Shown: positions 8,296 to 17,854 of the stretch, in pieces
How positions within the stretch are numbered: position 1 is the stretch's first letter
How the letters are laid out: each line of letters begins with the position of its first letter
Assembly: GCA_947589455.1 (NCBI GenBank)
Contig: CANQCD010000006.1
Span: 1-35,794 of the forward strand
Origin: an uncultured Lachnospiraceae bacterium
GTDB taxonomy: Bacteria > Bacillota > Clostridia > Lachnospirales > Lachnospiraceae
Reading direction: 5' to 3'
DNA: 35,794 nucleotides
Translations under genes and position numbers: made by a program
Notes under the pieces: generated by a model
Databases searched by the model: none
What the model saw: the letters and a program-made list of their open reading frames with translations, nothing else
What the model was told of the DNA's origin: nothing

Positions 8296-9495
8296 CTAAC
8301 GTGTCAGCAGCAGTTTTTCCAGCTGTTCCATTTCATCCGGAGAGGCGTCCCTTTGCTGAAAGGCCTGAAACTGGTTTTGCTTTCCGGATGGGTTTGTCCG
8401 TGCCTTTGGTTTTGCAGCGTTTTTTGTCTTCTGGTAGTTTTCGTCGCACTTCTGGATATCCTGTAAAGTATGTACGTTATTTCTGTGCCAGTTGCCCAAA
8501 ATGCTGTCGATATATTTGAAATCCGGTTTGTGGATGGAGAGCATGGTGCGGTTGCAAGCCTCTAAAATAACGGAGAGTTCCATATTCCACTCTTTTTCCC
8601 ATCGCTTTACAAACTGGCATTCAATGCCGGCAAGCGGTCTTCCGAGCGCCAGCGCTTTGGAGATCGCAGTATGCGAGGTCGTATAATTTACTGAAAACTC
8701 CTGTGCTTCCTCCGGCGTGGTAATCCCCTGCTCCGCCCAGGACAGAGCGACAGCCTGTACATATTTTGCATTGGTCTTCTGCAGGGAACAGCAATATTCA
8801 TATAAATGCAGTATTAATTCCTTTGAAAAGTGCAAATTGTCATACAGGTAGGTCAGCAGTTGAATTTCCGCCGTCTGCAGGGGACGTTTCAGGTAATTTT
8901 CCACGATCAGGCAAATCCAGGAGAATACGTCGTCCTTGGAGAGCCGCGCCGTCTGTTCCGCCGTTACAGTAATATTCACGGTCCTGCCGGGAGAATGGCT
9001 GTCTTTCTTTTTGCCGGCGTCCTGTTTCCCAGGGGAAAGGGAGGTCTGCTCGGCTTTGCCGGCGTCTTCGGTGCCGCTGTTATCTGTGACGTCAACCATA
9101 GTTATGGTAATATCGGAATCCGCTGTCCCGGCGCCGCCTGTTTTTACAGGAGCGCTGCCGGCGCGGTTCTTTGCGTGTTCGGCAGCGGCGCTATTGTCGG
9201 GGTTGAGCATCTCGATGCCTGTGACCGTTCCGTCCGTCTTGTCCCGCTGTATGCGCAGGATACCGCATTTTTCCCAATATTTCAATGCACGTAAAATATC
9301 TTTTTCTGTATTATCCATCATATCTGCCAGGGAGGAGATAGAGAGGTTGTCCACTCCGTCCTGGATACACATGGATAGATAAAGGTATACTTTAACATAA
9401 CTTCCATTCGCATTTAACATATGGTTTTTGATAAAGGCGTTATGAATGGATGTTACCCGCGGAATCTGATTAGAACAAAGTAATATCGTATCGAT
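8296..9495 (-). CDS. DnaD-domain replication protein; 5' end probably upstream of ATG 9420
   Basis: N-terminal AFIKNHMLNANGSYVKVYLYL and tandem DnaD/DnaB_2-like domains; coding appears to extend upstream of 9420 toward an SD at 9505-9511. Confidence 0.75.
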   Translation of the reverse strand: MDTILLCSNQIPRVTSIHNAFIKNHMLNANGSYVKVYLYLSMCIQDGVDNLSISSLADMMDNTEKDILRALKYWEKCGILRIQRDKTDGTVTGIEMLNPDNSAAAEHAKNRAGSAPVKTGGAGTADSDITITMVDVTDNSGTEDAGKAEQTSLSPGKQDAGKKKDSHSPGRTVNITVTAEQTARLSKDDVFSWICLIVENYLKRPLQTAEIQLLTYLYDNLHFSKELILHLYEYCCSLQKTNAKYVQAVALSWAEQGITTPEEAQEFSVNYTTSHTAISKALALGRPLAGIECQFVKRWEKEWNMELSVILEACNRTMLSIHKPDFKYIDSILGNWHRNNVHTLQDIQKCDENYQKTKNAAKPKARTNPSGKQNQFQAFQQRDASPDEMEQLEKLLLTR

Positions 9496-9714
9496 CGGTT
9501 GTACACCTCCTCTGGTTTATTTGCGCAAAGGCAAAGTAAGGATAGAGCAAATTGCTTTGCGCCATCCGCGCGCCGCAGTTTGCCAAAGCATCCTGCGGAT
9601 GTTTGCTTTGCAGCGCATCTCCTTTCCGGTTAAGTAACCGGGCAGAATATATCTTAACACAGTTTTTTGACATTGAAAATACCTGCTGTTTCCGCGAGAG
9701 AAGTTTGCGAAAAA

Positions 9715-9832
9715 TTGTGGATAATGTGGAAAAATATTCTTTTGCGCAGTTTATCGGATAAGTTTTCGATAATTTGCAAAAAATTATCCACAAGCTTTTG
9801 TTGAATAAAGGAAGACAAAAATTTGTGGATAA
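9715..9832. promoter_or_regulatory. Cluster of three perfect DnaA boxes
   Basis: TGTGGATAA 9716-9724, TTATCCACA 9784-9792, TGTGGATAA 9824-9832 in AT-rich DNA. Confidence 0.8.
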
Positions 9833-9841
9833 TGTGAATAA

Positions 9842-11224
9842 TTATTTTTCAATCAGGGATTCGCCGATTTTTACCACATCTCCGGCGCCCATAGTTATTA
9901 ACAAATCACCGTCGATACATTTTTTTGATAAAAATTTTTCGATTTCTGCAAAATCGGAAAGATAAACGGCGTTTTTTCCAAGCTTTTTCATCTCTTCCAG
10001 GAGATTTTTGGAGGAAATATCGCCGGGATCTTTTTCACGCGCCGCATAGATATCCGTCAGGATTACGTTTTCTGCATGGGACAATGCCGCGGCAAATTCT
10101 TTTAGCAGAGCGCGGGTCCGGGTGTAAGTATGCGGCTGGAATACGCACCACAGCCGTTTGTGCGGGTATCTTTCGGCGGCGCGCAGGGTCGCTTCAATCT
10201 CCGTCGGATGGTGCGCGTAATCATCGACCACCGTTACTCCGTGGAAGCTTCCTTTGATCTGGAAGCGCCGATCCGTCCCATGGAAGGAGCGCAGTCCCTG
10301 CTTGATCGTCTCCATTGGGATTTCATAATAGAGCGCCAGCGCAATGACAGATAGCGCATTGGAGACATTATGCGCGCCGATAACGCTTAAATGGATGGTA
10401 TCGCCGGTCGGCGTCCCATTATGCACCAGGTCAAACACTCCGCAGCCGGATTCGTCAAAATGGATGTTTTGCGCGCGGTACTCGGCATTTTCGCTGGCGC
10501 CATATGTAATGATACGGCAGGGCAGGCCGGCTGTGAGCTTTTCGTAATCAGGAATTTCCGTGTTGATGGCAAGCACGCCGTCTTCCGGCAACAGTTCCGC
10601 GTATTTCCGAAAAGAGTTCCGGATGTCGTCCAGATCTTTAAAAAAGTCCAGATGATCCGCATCAATATTTAAAATAATCTCCGCTGTCGGAGAAAATTTT
10701 AAGAAGCTGTTTGTATATTCGCAGGCTTCTGTGATAAAGTCCTCGGAATGCCCGATGCGGATATTGCCCTGGATCACATCCAAAATACCGCCGACAGAAA
10801 TCGTCGGATCCTTTTTGGCGGCAAGGAAAATATGCGTCAGCATGGAAGTCGTCGTTGTCTTTCCGTGCGTTCCAGATATGCCGATGGCATTTTTATAATT
10901 TTTCATAACCTGGCCGACCATGGAAGCACGCTCCATCATGGGAATCTTCTTTTCCTTTGCGGCGCCCCATTCCGGATTATCCGGGCGGATTGCAGCCGTG
11001 TAGACGACAAAGTCGATCTCATCGGTAATATTTGCCGCTTGCTGTCCATATATTATAGTGATTCCCAGTGAGGCAAGCTGTCTCGTAATGTTGCTCTCCT
11101 GCATGTCGGATCCTTTGACAGTGAAGCCGTATTCATGGAAAAGACGGGCAAAACCGCTCATGCTGATACCGCCAATCCCAATAAAATATACTGTACATGG
11201 TTTTTGCAAATCAATTTGGTACAT
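9842..11224 (-). CDS. murC: UDP-N-acetylmuramate--L-alanine ligase
   Basis: IGIGGISMSGFA, GISGTHGKTTTTSM, DDYAHHPTEI Mur ligase motifs. Confidence 0.95.
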   Translation of the reverse strand: MYQIDLQKPCTVYFIGIGGISMSGFARLFHEYGFTVKGSDMQESNITRQLASLGITIIYGQQAANITDEIDFVVYTAAIRPDNPEWGAAKEKKIPMMERASMVGQVMKNYKNAIGISGTHGKTTTTSMLTHIFLAAKKDPTISVGGILDVIQGNIRIGHSEDFITEACEYTNSFLKFSPTAEIILNIDADHLDFFKDLDDIRNSFRKYAELLPEDGVLAINTEIPDYEKLTAGLPCRIITYGASENAEYRAQNIHFDESGCGVFDLVHNGTPTGDTIHLSVIGAHNVSNALSVIALALYYEIPMETIKQGLRSFHGTDRRFQIKGSFHGVTVVDDYAHHPTEIEATLRAAERYPHKRLWCVFQPHTYTRTRALLKEFAAALSHAENVILTDIYAAREKDPGDISSKNLLEEMKKLGKNAVYLSDFAEIEKFLSKKCIDGDLLITMGAGDVVKIGESLIEK

Positions 11225-11508
11225 ATATTTCACCATCCTATATAAAATATAATTAGAGATAAAACGCTTCCCAGCGTTTCGATGCGTCTGTTTTTATTAT
11301 AAACGACAGGCATAAAAATACAATAGGTATCTTTATCTTTTCAAACCTAAAAAGCGACATATGATTATTAAAAAGTATGCGGAATGTCGTTTTTTTATGC
11401 GATTTGTATAAAAAATGCGAAAAATTAGCAAGAATTTCGTGGAAATTATTCACTTTTCAGGAAATCTATGCTATACTAAATTATATTCCAAAAATAAGGG
11501 GTGATTAC

Positions 11509-12780
11509 GTGATTAAGAAAGAAATGATAGCGATGTTGCTGGCTGGTGGACAAGGCTCGCGTCTGGGCGTCCTCACAGCAAATGTGGCAAAACCTGCAGT
11601 TTCCTTTGGTGGAAAGTACAGGATTATTGATTTCCCGTTAAGCAACTGTATTAATTCAGGTGTTGACACGGTCGGTGTGCTGACGCAGTATCAGCCGCTT
11701 CGTCTGAATACACACATTGGTATCGGGATACCGTGGGATTTGGACAGGAACGTTGGCGGTGTTTCTATTCTGCCGCCATATGAAAAGAGTACCAGCAGTG
11801 AATGGTATACGGGTACGGCAAATGCGATCTATCAGAATCTGCGCTACATGGAAGGTTACAATCCGGATTATGTACTCATTTTGGGCGGAGACCATATCTA
11901 TAAGATGGATTATGAGGTCATGCTTGATTTCCACAAGGCAAATCACGCAGACGTCACGTTAGCCACAATTCCAGTTCCGATGGAAGAGGCAAGTCGGTTT
12001 GGCGTCGTGATTACAGATGATAAGAAGCAGATCCAGGAGTTTGAGGAAAAACCGGAACATCCGCGCAGCAATCTTGCATCTATGGGAATTTATATTTTCT
12101 CATGGCCGGTGTTAAAAGAGGCTTTGCTCAAGTTAAAAGATCAGCCGGCATGTGATTTTGGCAAGCATATTATTCCATATTGCCATGAAAAAGGGCAGCG
12201 CATATTTGCATATGAGTATAATGGATATTGGAAAGATGTCGGAACATTAGGTTCCTACTGGGAATCCAATATGGAATTGATCGATCTGATTCCGGTCTTT
12301 AATCTGTACGAGGAATTTTGGAAGATTTACACAAGGGCGGACAAAATCCCGCCACAGTATATCGCGGCCGGTGCGACAGTTGACAAGGCGATCATCGGAG
12401 AAGGTACGGAAATATATGGCGAAGTCCATAATTCGGTGATCGGCTCGGGCGTCACGATCGAAAAAGGAGCGGTTGTCCGTGATTCCATTATTATGAGCTC
12501 CACGGTCGTTGGGGAAAATACCATAATCGACAAGGCGATTGTTGCAGAGAACGTCCAGATCGGCTCTGGATGCAGACTGGGAACAGGAGAGGAAGTCCCG
12601 AACAGGATGAGGCCGGATGTCTATGCATTCGGACTGGTGACGATCGGCGAGGACAGCGTGATTCCTTCCAATGTTGAGATTGGTAAAAATACGGCGATTT
12701 CTGGTGAAACGGAGAAATCTGACTATCCGGATGGAAAACTTGCAGGCGGTGAAACTTTGATTAAGGTAGGTGAGAGATAA
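11509..12780 (+). CDS. glgC: Glucose-1-phosphate adenylyltransferase (GTG start 11509 or ATG 11524)
   Basis: [49 protein letters not shown]-terminal left-handed beta-helix; SD aagggg. Confidence 0.95.
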   Translation: MIKKEMIAMLLAGGQGSRLGVLTANVAKPAVSFGGKYRIIDFPLSNCINSGVDTVGVLTQYQPLRLNTHIGIGIPWDLDRNVGGVSILPPYEKSTSSEWYTGTANAIYQNLRYMEGYNPDYVLILGGDHIYKMDYEVMLDFHKANHADVTLATIPVPMEEASRFGVVITDDKKQIQEFEEKPEHPRSNLASMGIYIFSWPVLKEALLKLKDQPACDFGKHIIPYCHEKGQRIFAYEYNGYWKDVGTLGSYWESNMELIDLIPVFNLYEEFWKIYTRADKIPPQYIAAGATVDKAIIGEGTEIYGEVHNSVIGSGVTIEKGAVVRDSIIMSSTVVGENTIIDKAIVAENVQIGSGCRLGTGEEVPNRMRPDVYAFGLVTIGEDSVIPSNVEIGKNTAISGETEKSDYPDGKLAGGETLIKVGER

Positions 12781-13898
12781 TGAGAGCGATTGGTATTGTT
12801 TTAGCTGGTGGTAATAATAGTAGAATGAAAGAACTTTCCAATAAGAGGGCTACAGCGGCTATGCCGATTGCCGGTGGTTTTCGCAGCATTGATTTTGTGT
12901 TGAGTAATATGAGCAATTCCCATATTCAGAAAGTAGCTGTTTTCACACAGTACAATGCAAAATCTTTAAATGAACATCTAAATTCCTCAAAATGGTGGGA
13001 TTTCGGACGTAAACAGGGAGGACTATATATCTTTACGCCTACGACGACCCCGGAAAACAGTTATTGGTATCGCGGGACAGCGGATGCGATAGCACAGAAT
13101 TTAGGTTTCCTGAAGAATAGCCATGAGCCGTATGTTGTCATTGCGTCCGGCGACGGCGTATACAAGCTGGATTACAATAAAGTGCTTGAGTATCACATTG
13201 CAAAGAAAGCCGATTTTACTGTTGTTACGGCAAATGTGAAGAAAGATGATCCGAGCCGTTTTGGCGTGATCAAGACAGATGCAGACGGAAGGATCGTTGA
13301 ATTTGAGGAAAAGCCGATCAGTGCGACAAGCTCCCATGTATCCGCAGGGATCTATATTGTCAGAAGAAGGCTTTTGATCGAGCTGATTGAAAAGTCGGCA
13401 GAGGAAGAGAGACATGATTTTGTCAAGGACATTTTGATCCGCTATAAAAATGTCAAGAAGATTTACGCATACCAGATGCCAAATTACTGGAGCAATATTT
13501 CTTCCGTTGACTCTTATTACAGGACAAATATGGATTTCCTGAAAAAGGATGTGAGGGATTACTTCTTTAAAGAATACCCGGACATCTATTCCAAGGTGGA
13601 AGATTTGCCGCCGGCAAAATATAATGCAGGTTCCAGCGTGAAGAACAGCCTGGTATCCAGCGGTTGTATTATTAACGGTGAGGTTGAAAATTCCATTTTA
13701 TTTAAAAAAGTATTTGTCGGGAATAATTGTGTGATCAAAAACTCAGTTATTTTAAACGATGTGTATATTGGGGATAATACTTATATAGAAAACTGTATTG
13801 TAGAGAGCCGTGATACGATTCGCGCGAACACAAAGTACGTTGGAGAGAACGGTGATATACGTATTGTTGTAGAAAAGAATGAACGATATGCTCTTTAA
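12780..13898 (+). CDS. glgD: Glucose-1-phosphate adenylyltransferase subunit GlgD
   Basis: Paralog of GlgC with altered N-terminal motif (VLAGGNNSRMKELSNKRATAAMPIAGGFRSIDFVLSNMSNS); overlaps glgC stop. Confidence 0.92.
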   Translation: MRAIGIVLAGGNNSRMKELSNKRATAAMPIAGGFRSIDFVLSNMSNSHIQKVAVFTQYNAKSLNEHLNSSKWWDFGRKQGGLYIFTPTTTPENSYWYRGTADAIAQNLGFLKNSHEPYVVIASGDGVYKLDYNKVLEYHIAKKADFTVVTANVKKDDPSRFGVIKTDADGRIVEFEEKPISATSSHVSAGIYIVRRRLLIELIEKSAEEERHDFVKDILIRYKNVKKIYAYQMPNYWSNISSVDSYYRTNMDFLKKDVRDYFFKEYPDIYSKVEDLPPAKYNAGSSVKNSLVSSGCIINGEVENSILFKKVFVGNNCVIKNSVILNDVYIGDNTYIENCIVESRDTIRANTKYVGENGDIRIVVEKNERYAL

Positions 13899-13944
13899 TG
13901 CAGAAAGGCACTCTGATAGGGACGAAATGGTTTGGAGGGTTTCT

Positions 13945-13967
13945 TCCTATTATATAGGATTTGTTTT
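13945..13967 (+). terminator. Weak terminator-like hairpin after glgD
   Basis: TCCTAT-TAT-ATAGGA then TTTGTTTT. Confidence 0.45.
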
Positions 13968-14027
13968 ATAATAAATACTATAAAATAAAAATTATGATTA
14001 TTCATGAGTCAAAGGGGGCTAAATGTA

Positions 14028-14291
14028 ATGCAGATAACAGACGTAAGAGTTCGTAAGATTACGAAAGAAGGGAAAATGCGAGCGGTAGTATCTATTACGT
14101 TGGATGAAGAGTTTGTTATCCATGACATAAAAATCATTGAAGGAGAAAAGGGATTGTTTATTGCGATGCCAAGCCGGCGTGACGGGAACGGCGAATATCG
14201 CGACATAGCCCATCCTATTAATTCAGAGACTAGAGATAGAGTTCAATCAACAATACTGGAGAAATACCAGGAAGCATTGCTGGGGAATTGA
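14028..14291 (+). CDS. spoVG: Septation/regulatory protein SpoVG
   Basis: [51 protein letters not shown]. Confidence 0.95.
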   Translation: MQITDVRVRKITKEGKMRAVVSITLDEEFVIHDIKIIEGEKGLFIAMPSRRDGNGEYRDIAHPINSETRDRVQSTILEKYQEALLGN

Positions 14292-14327
14292 CAACATGGA
14301 GAAAATGAATAAAATGATTTATGTTTG

Positions 14328-14355
14328 CGGGAGCTTAAAAGCTCCCGCTGTTTTT
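14328..14355 (+). terminator. Terminator after spoVG
   Basis: GCGGGAGC-TTAAAA-GCTCCCGC-TGTTTTT. Confidence 0.9.
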
Positions 14356-14409
14356 GGAAGCCGCTGTTTTTGGAAGCTACTGTTTTTTGGAAGCCGCTGT
14401 TTTCTTGAA
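14345..14409. repeat. Four 16-17 bp tandem units overlapping the terminator 3' arm
   Basis: CCGCTGTTTTTGGAAG x2, CTACTGTTTTTTGGAAG, CCGCTGTTTTCTTGAA. Confidence 0.85.
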
Positions 14410-14417
14410 AAAAACAC

Positions 14418-14446
14418 TTGCAATTACTGGCAAAATGATGTATTAT
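14418..14446 (+). promoter_or_regulatory. Putative sigma-A promoter of the S10 operon
   Basis: TTGCAA - 17 nt - TATTAT, followed about 7 nt later by the leader structure. Confidence 0.7.
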
Positions 14447-14457
14447 AAGATTTGCTG

Positions 14458-14700
14458 TGACATTGATAGCGATGAAGCGCGAGGTTGCTGCATAGTTTTA
14501 TGCAGGTTTTCCGTGGAGCGAATGTCATGTTAGGAAACTGGCGACAAGTCACTGTACAATTTTATAATCTGTAGCGATACAGAGGGATGTCCGTTAATTT
14601 AGTAAACCTTAACAGGACACGCCCGGTTAAGTGTACAGTCACCGCTTGTTCCGCTTATAAGCGCAGGCATGGGGAAAACCCTGAGATCAGTAATGTCTGC
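14458..14700 (+). ncRNA. Structured 5' leader of the rpsJ transcript (candidate r-protein autoregulatory RNA)
   Basis: TGACATT/AATGTCA enclosing CTGCAT/ATGCAG; ACTGTACA/TGTACAGT enclosing CTGTA-GCGA-TACAG and TGTCCGTTAA/TTAACAGGACA; GCAGGCAT/ATGTCTGC enclosing GGGGAAAACCC. Confidence 0.7.
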
Positions 14701-14729
14701 AAAAGTGCGAAAAGGAGGCGACTTTTTTT

Positions 14730-15047
14730 ATGGCAACAAATGTAATGAGAATTACGCTGAAAGCGTATGACCACAATCAGATCGATCATGCTGCCGGAAA
14801 GATCATTGAGACAGTTAAGAAGACGGGCGCAAAGGTTAGCGGTCCTGTGCCGCTCCCGACCAAGAAAGAGGTAGTTACGATTCTTCGTGCTGTCCACAAG
14901 TACAAAGATTCCAGAGAGCAGTTTGAGCAGAGGACGCATAAAAGACTGATTGACGTCATCGCTCCAACCCAGAAGACCATCGAAGCTCTGACCAAGATGG
15001 AGATGCCGTCTGGCGTTGCTGTAGTCCTGAAGATGAAAGAAAAATGA
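14730..15047 (+). CDS. rpsJ: 30S ribosomal protein S10
   Basis: [43 protein letters not shown]. Confidence 0.97.
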   Translation: MATNVMRITLKAYDHNQIDHAAGKIIETVKKTGAKVSGPVPLPTKKEVVTILRAVHKYKDSREQFEQRTHKRLIDVIAPTQKTIEALTKMEMPSGVAVVLKMKEK

Positions 15048-15097
15048 TTTCAGGCTTATTTGAAAGAGAATATAGTTAATCCTTAGGGTTTATATAG

Positions 15098-15124
15098 AAA
15101 ACTGCAAAAGCAGTTCGAGTTTTT
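15098..15124 (+). terminator. Terminator/attenuator-like hairpin between rpsJ and rplC
   Basis: AACTGC-AAAA-GCAGTT-CGAG-TTTTT. Confidence 0.4.
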
Positions 15125-15264
15125 GGTTTACGGACTTGCACATTATAGACCATCTAGGATGATTTCAGTATCCCATTTTCCGTTTCGGAAAAAGCGCTGT
15201 CCCATCAAAGTGGAAAAGCCCGGGATAAGGAAATCCGCTGTAGATCAACAGGAGGTGCATTCAC

Positions 15265-15948
15265 ATGAAGAAGGCTATTTTAGCTACGAAAGTCGGTATG
15301 ACACAGATTTTCAATGAGAATGGAGTATTGACTCCAGTCACTGTACTTCAGGCTGGACCGTGCTATGTGACACAGGTAAAGACGGTTGACAACGACGGTT
15401 ACAGTGCAGTACAGGTAGGTTTTGTTGATAAGAAAGACAAGATTATCAGCAAAGACGCTACCGGAAGAAAAGAAGTAAAAAGGATTCACGGCGTAAACAA
15501 GCCGTTGCAGGGACACTTTGCAAAAGCAGGTGTTACCGGCAAGAGATATCTGAAAGAATTTAAGTTTGAAAACGCAGAGGAGTACACGCTTGGTCAGGAG
15601 ATCAAGGCAGACATCTTCGAGGCGGGCGACAAGATTGATGTGAGCGGGACGACCAAAGGAAAGGGATTCCAGGGCGCTATCAAAAGACACGGCCTGCACA
15701 GAGGACCGATGGGACATGGCTCCAAATTCCACAGACATGCAGGGTCAAACGGTGCATGTTCTGATCCGAGCCGCGTCTTTAAAGGAAAGAAGATGCCTGG
15801 ACAGATGGGCGGCAACAAAGTGACGATCCAGAATCTTGAGGTCGTAAGGGTTGACGCCGACCAGAATCTGATCCTTGTAAAGGGCGCTGTTCCGGGGCCG
15901 AAGAAAGCGTGTGTCATGTTAAAGGAAAGCGTGAAAGCTGCTAAATAA
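15265..15948 (+). CDS. rplC: 50S ribosomal protein L3
   Basis: [20 protein letters not shown]..., [14 protein letters not shown]. Confidence 0.97.
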   Translation: MKKAILATKVGMTQIFNENGVLTPVTVLQAGPCYVTQVKTVDNDGYSAVQVGFVDKKDKIISKDATGRKEVKRIHGVNKPLQGHFAKAGVTGKRYLKEFKFENAEEYTLGQEIKADIFEAGDKIDVSGTTKGKGFQGAIKRHGLHRGPMGHGSKFHRHAGSNGACSDPSRVFKGKKMPGQMGGNKVTIQNLEVVRVDADQNLILVKGAVPGPKKACVMLKESVKAAK

Positions 15949-15974
15949 TTCTTTTGGAAAGGAGGTTTACACAG

Positions 15975-16598
15975 ATGGCTAACGTATCTGTTTATAATAT
16001 GGAAGGCAGTGAAGTCGGAAAGATGGATTTGAACGATAACGTATTCGCTGCTAAGATAAATGAGCATTTAATGCATATGGCTGCCCGGCTGCAGCTTGCA
16101 AATAAGCGTCAGGGTACACAGAAGGCAAAGACACGTTCTGAAGTACGCGGCGGCGGAAGAAAACCGTGGAGGCAGAAAGGGACAGGTCATGCGAGACAGG
16201 GCTCTATCAGGGCGCCGCAATGGACTGGCGGCGGAATGGTATTTGCGCCGACTCCGAGAGATTATTCATTCAAGATGAACAGGAAAGAGAAGGCTGCCGC
16301 AATCCGGTCAGCGCTGACAAGCCGCGTAAATGAAGATAAATTTTATGTTATGGATTCATTGAAATTCGATGAGATCAAGACGAAGAAAATGGTTGGCGTG
16401 CTTGACGCACTGAAGGTAAACAAGGCATTAGTAGTGCTTGACGGCGAGGACAATGCAAACGTAGAGCTCTCTGCGAGAAATATTGAGGGAGTCCGCGTTG
16501 TACCTGTCAATTCGATCAACGTATACGATATTTTGAAATACGATACAGTAGTGATCACAAAGAGCGCTGTGTCAAAGATTGAGGAGGTGTACGCATAA
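15975..16598 (+). CDS. rplD: 50S ribosomal protein L4
   Basis: RSEVRGGGRKPWRQKGTGHARQGSIRAPQWTGGG. Confidence 0.97.
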   Translation: MANVSVYNMEGSEVGKMDLNDNVFAAKINEHLMHMAARLQLANKRQGTQKAKTRSEVRGGGRKPWRQKGTGHARQGSIRAPQWTGGGMVFAPTPRDYSFKMNRKEKAAAIRSALTSRVNEDKFYVMDSLKFDEIKTKKMVGVLDALKVNKALVVLDGEDNANVELSARNIEGVRVVPVNSINVYDILKYDTVVITKSAVSKIEEVYA

Positions 16599-16897
16599 TG
16601 GCAGATCTGAAGTATTATGACATTATCAAAGAGCCGGTTGTCACAGAGAAAACTATGCTGGCAATGGAAAAAAAGAAGTACACATTTTCGGTACACCCGG
16701 ATGCAACCAAGAACCAGATCAAAGAAGCGGTAGAAAAGCTTTTTGAGGGGACGAAGGTTGTGAGCGTCAACACAATGAACCTTGAAGGAAAGACGCGCCG
16801 CCGCGGCAGGACATCCGGAAAGACTGCAAAGAGAAAGAAAGCAGTCGTTCAGCTGACAGAAGACAGCAAAGAGATTGAAATCTTTGAGGGACTGTAA
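16598..16897 (+). CDS. rplW: 50S ribosomal protein L23
   Basis: YDIIKEPVVTEKTMLAMEKKKYTFSVHPDATKNQIKEAVEKLF. Confidence 0.97.
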   Translation: MADLKYYDIIKEPVVTEKTMLAMEKKKYTFSVHPDATKNQIKEAVEKLFEGTKVVSVNTMNLEGKTRRRGRTSGKTAKRKKAVVQLTEDSKEIEIFEGL

Positions 16898-16999
16898 AAG
16901 ACAGCGCAGTAAGAATCATATTTCCGCGTGGAAAACCTATCGCGCGGCCTGTGGCTGCCAGCCATAGGATCAGGATAAGCATTGAAAGGAGAAAACGTC

Positions 17000-17848
17000 A
17001 TGGGAATTAAAACATTTACCCCATATACACCTTCCAGAAGGCACATGACTATGATGGATAATGCAGAGATCACTGCAGAAAAGCCGGAAAAGTCTTTGAC
17101 TGTGTCATTGAATAAGAACGCTGGACGTAATAACCAGGGCAGGATCACTGTCAGACATCGCGGCGGCGGTTCAAGAAGAAAATACAGGATCATTGATTTT
17201 AAGAGGAACAAAGATGGGATCGCAGGAACGGTGAAAACAATCGAGTACGATCCGAACAGGACGGCAAACATCGCTTTGATCGCATATGCGGACGGCGAGA
17301 AGAGATATATTCTCGCACCGAGTGGATTGAAGGTAGGACAGAAGATCATGAGCGGTCCTTCTGCTGAGATTGAAGTCGGAAACTGCCTGCCATTGGAAAA
17401 CATTCCAGTCGGTACGCAGATCCACAACATTGAGCTTTTCCCTGGAAAGGGAGGACAGCTTGTCCGCGCTGCGGGAAACAGCGCACAGCTCATGGCAAAA
17501 GAAGGAAAATATGCAACGCTCCGCCTTCCTTCAGGCGAGATGAGGATGGTTCCGATTGGATGCCGCGCGACGATTGGCGTCATTGGGAATGGGGAACATG
17601 CATTAGTTAATATTGGTAAAGCGGGACGCAAGCGCAACATGGGGATCCGGCCTACTGTCCGCGGTTCCGTTATGAACCCGAATGACCATCCGCACGGCGG
17701 CGGCGAGGGTAAAGCAGGTATCGGACGTCCGGGGCCATGCACTCCATGGGGCAAACCTGCTCTTGGATTAAAGACGCGTAAAAAGAACAATAAGTCAAAT
17801 AAGATGATCGTAAGAAGAAGAGACGGCAAGGCATTAAATACAAAATAA
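17000..17848 (+). CDS. rplB: 50S ribosomal protein L2
   Basis: [17 protein letters not shown]..., [31 protein letters not shown]. Confidence 0.97.
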   Translation: MGIKTFTPYTPSRRHMTMMDNAEITAEKPEKSLTVSLNKNAGRNNQGRITVRHRGGGSRRKYRIIDFKRNKDGIAGTVKTIEYDPNRTANIALIAYADGEKRYILAPSGLKVGQKIMSGPSAEIEVGNCLPLENIPVGTQIHNIELFPGKGGQLVRAAGNSAQLMAKEGKYATLRLPSGEMRMVPIGCRATIGVIGNGEHALVNIGKAGRKRNMGIRPTVRGSVMNPNDHPHGGGEGKAGIGRPGPCTPWGKPALGLKTRKKNNKSNKMIVRRRDGKALNTK

Positions 17849-17854
17849 AACAGA

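Noticed and set aside
9470-9793. 107-aa minus-strand ORF upstream of DnaD
   Set aside because: Covers DnaA boxes and the DnaD leader; amino acid composition not protein-like
16849-17829. 326-aa minus-strand ORF opposite rplB
   Set aside because: Long shadow ORF over rplB; proline/serine-rich composition typical of antisense reading of a biased gene
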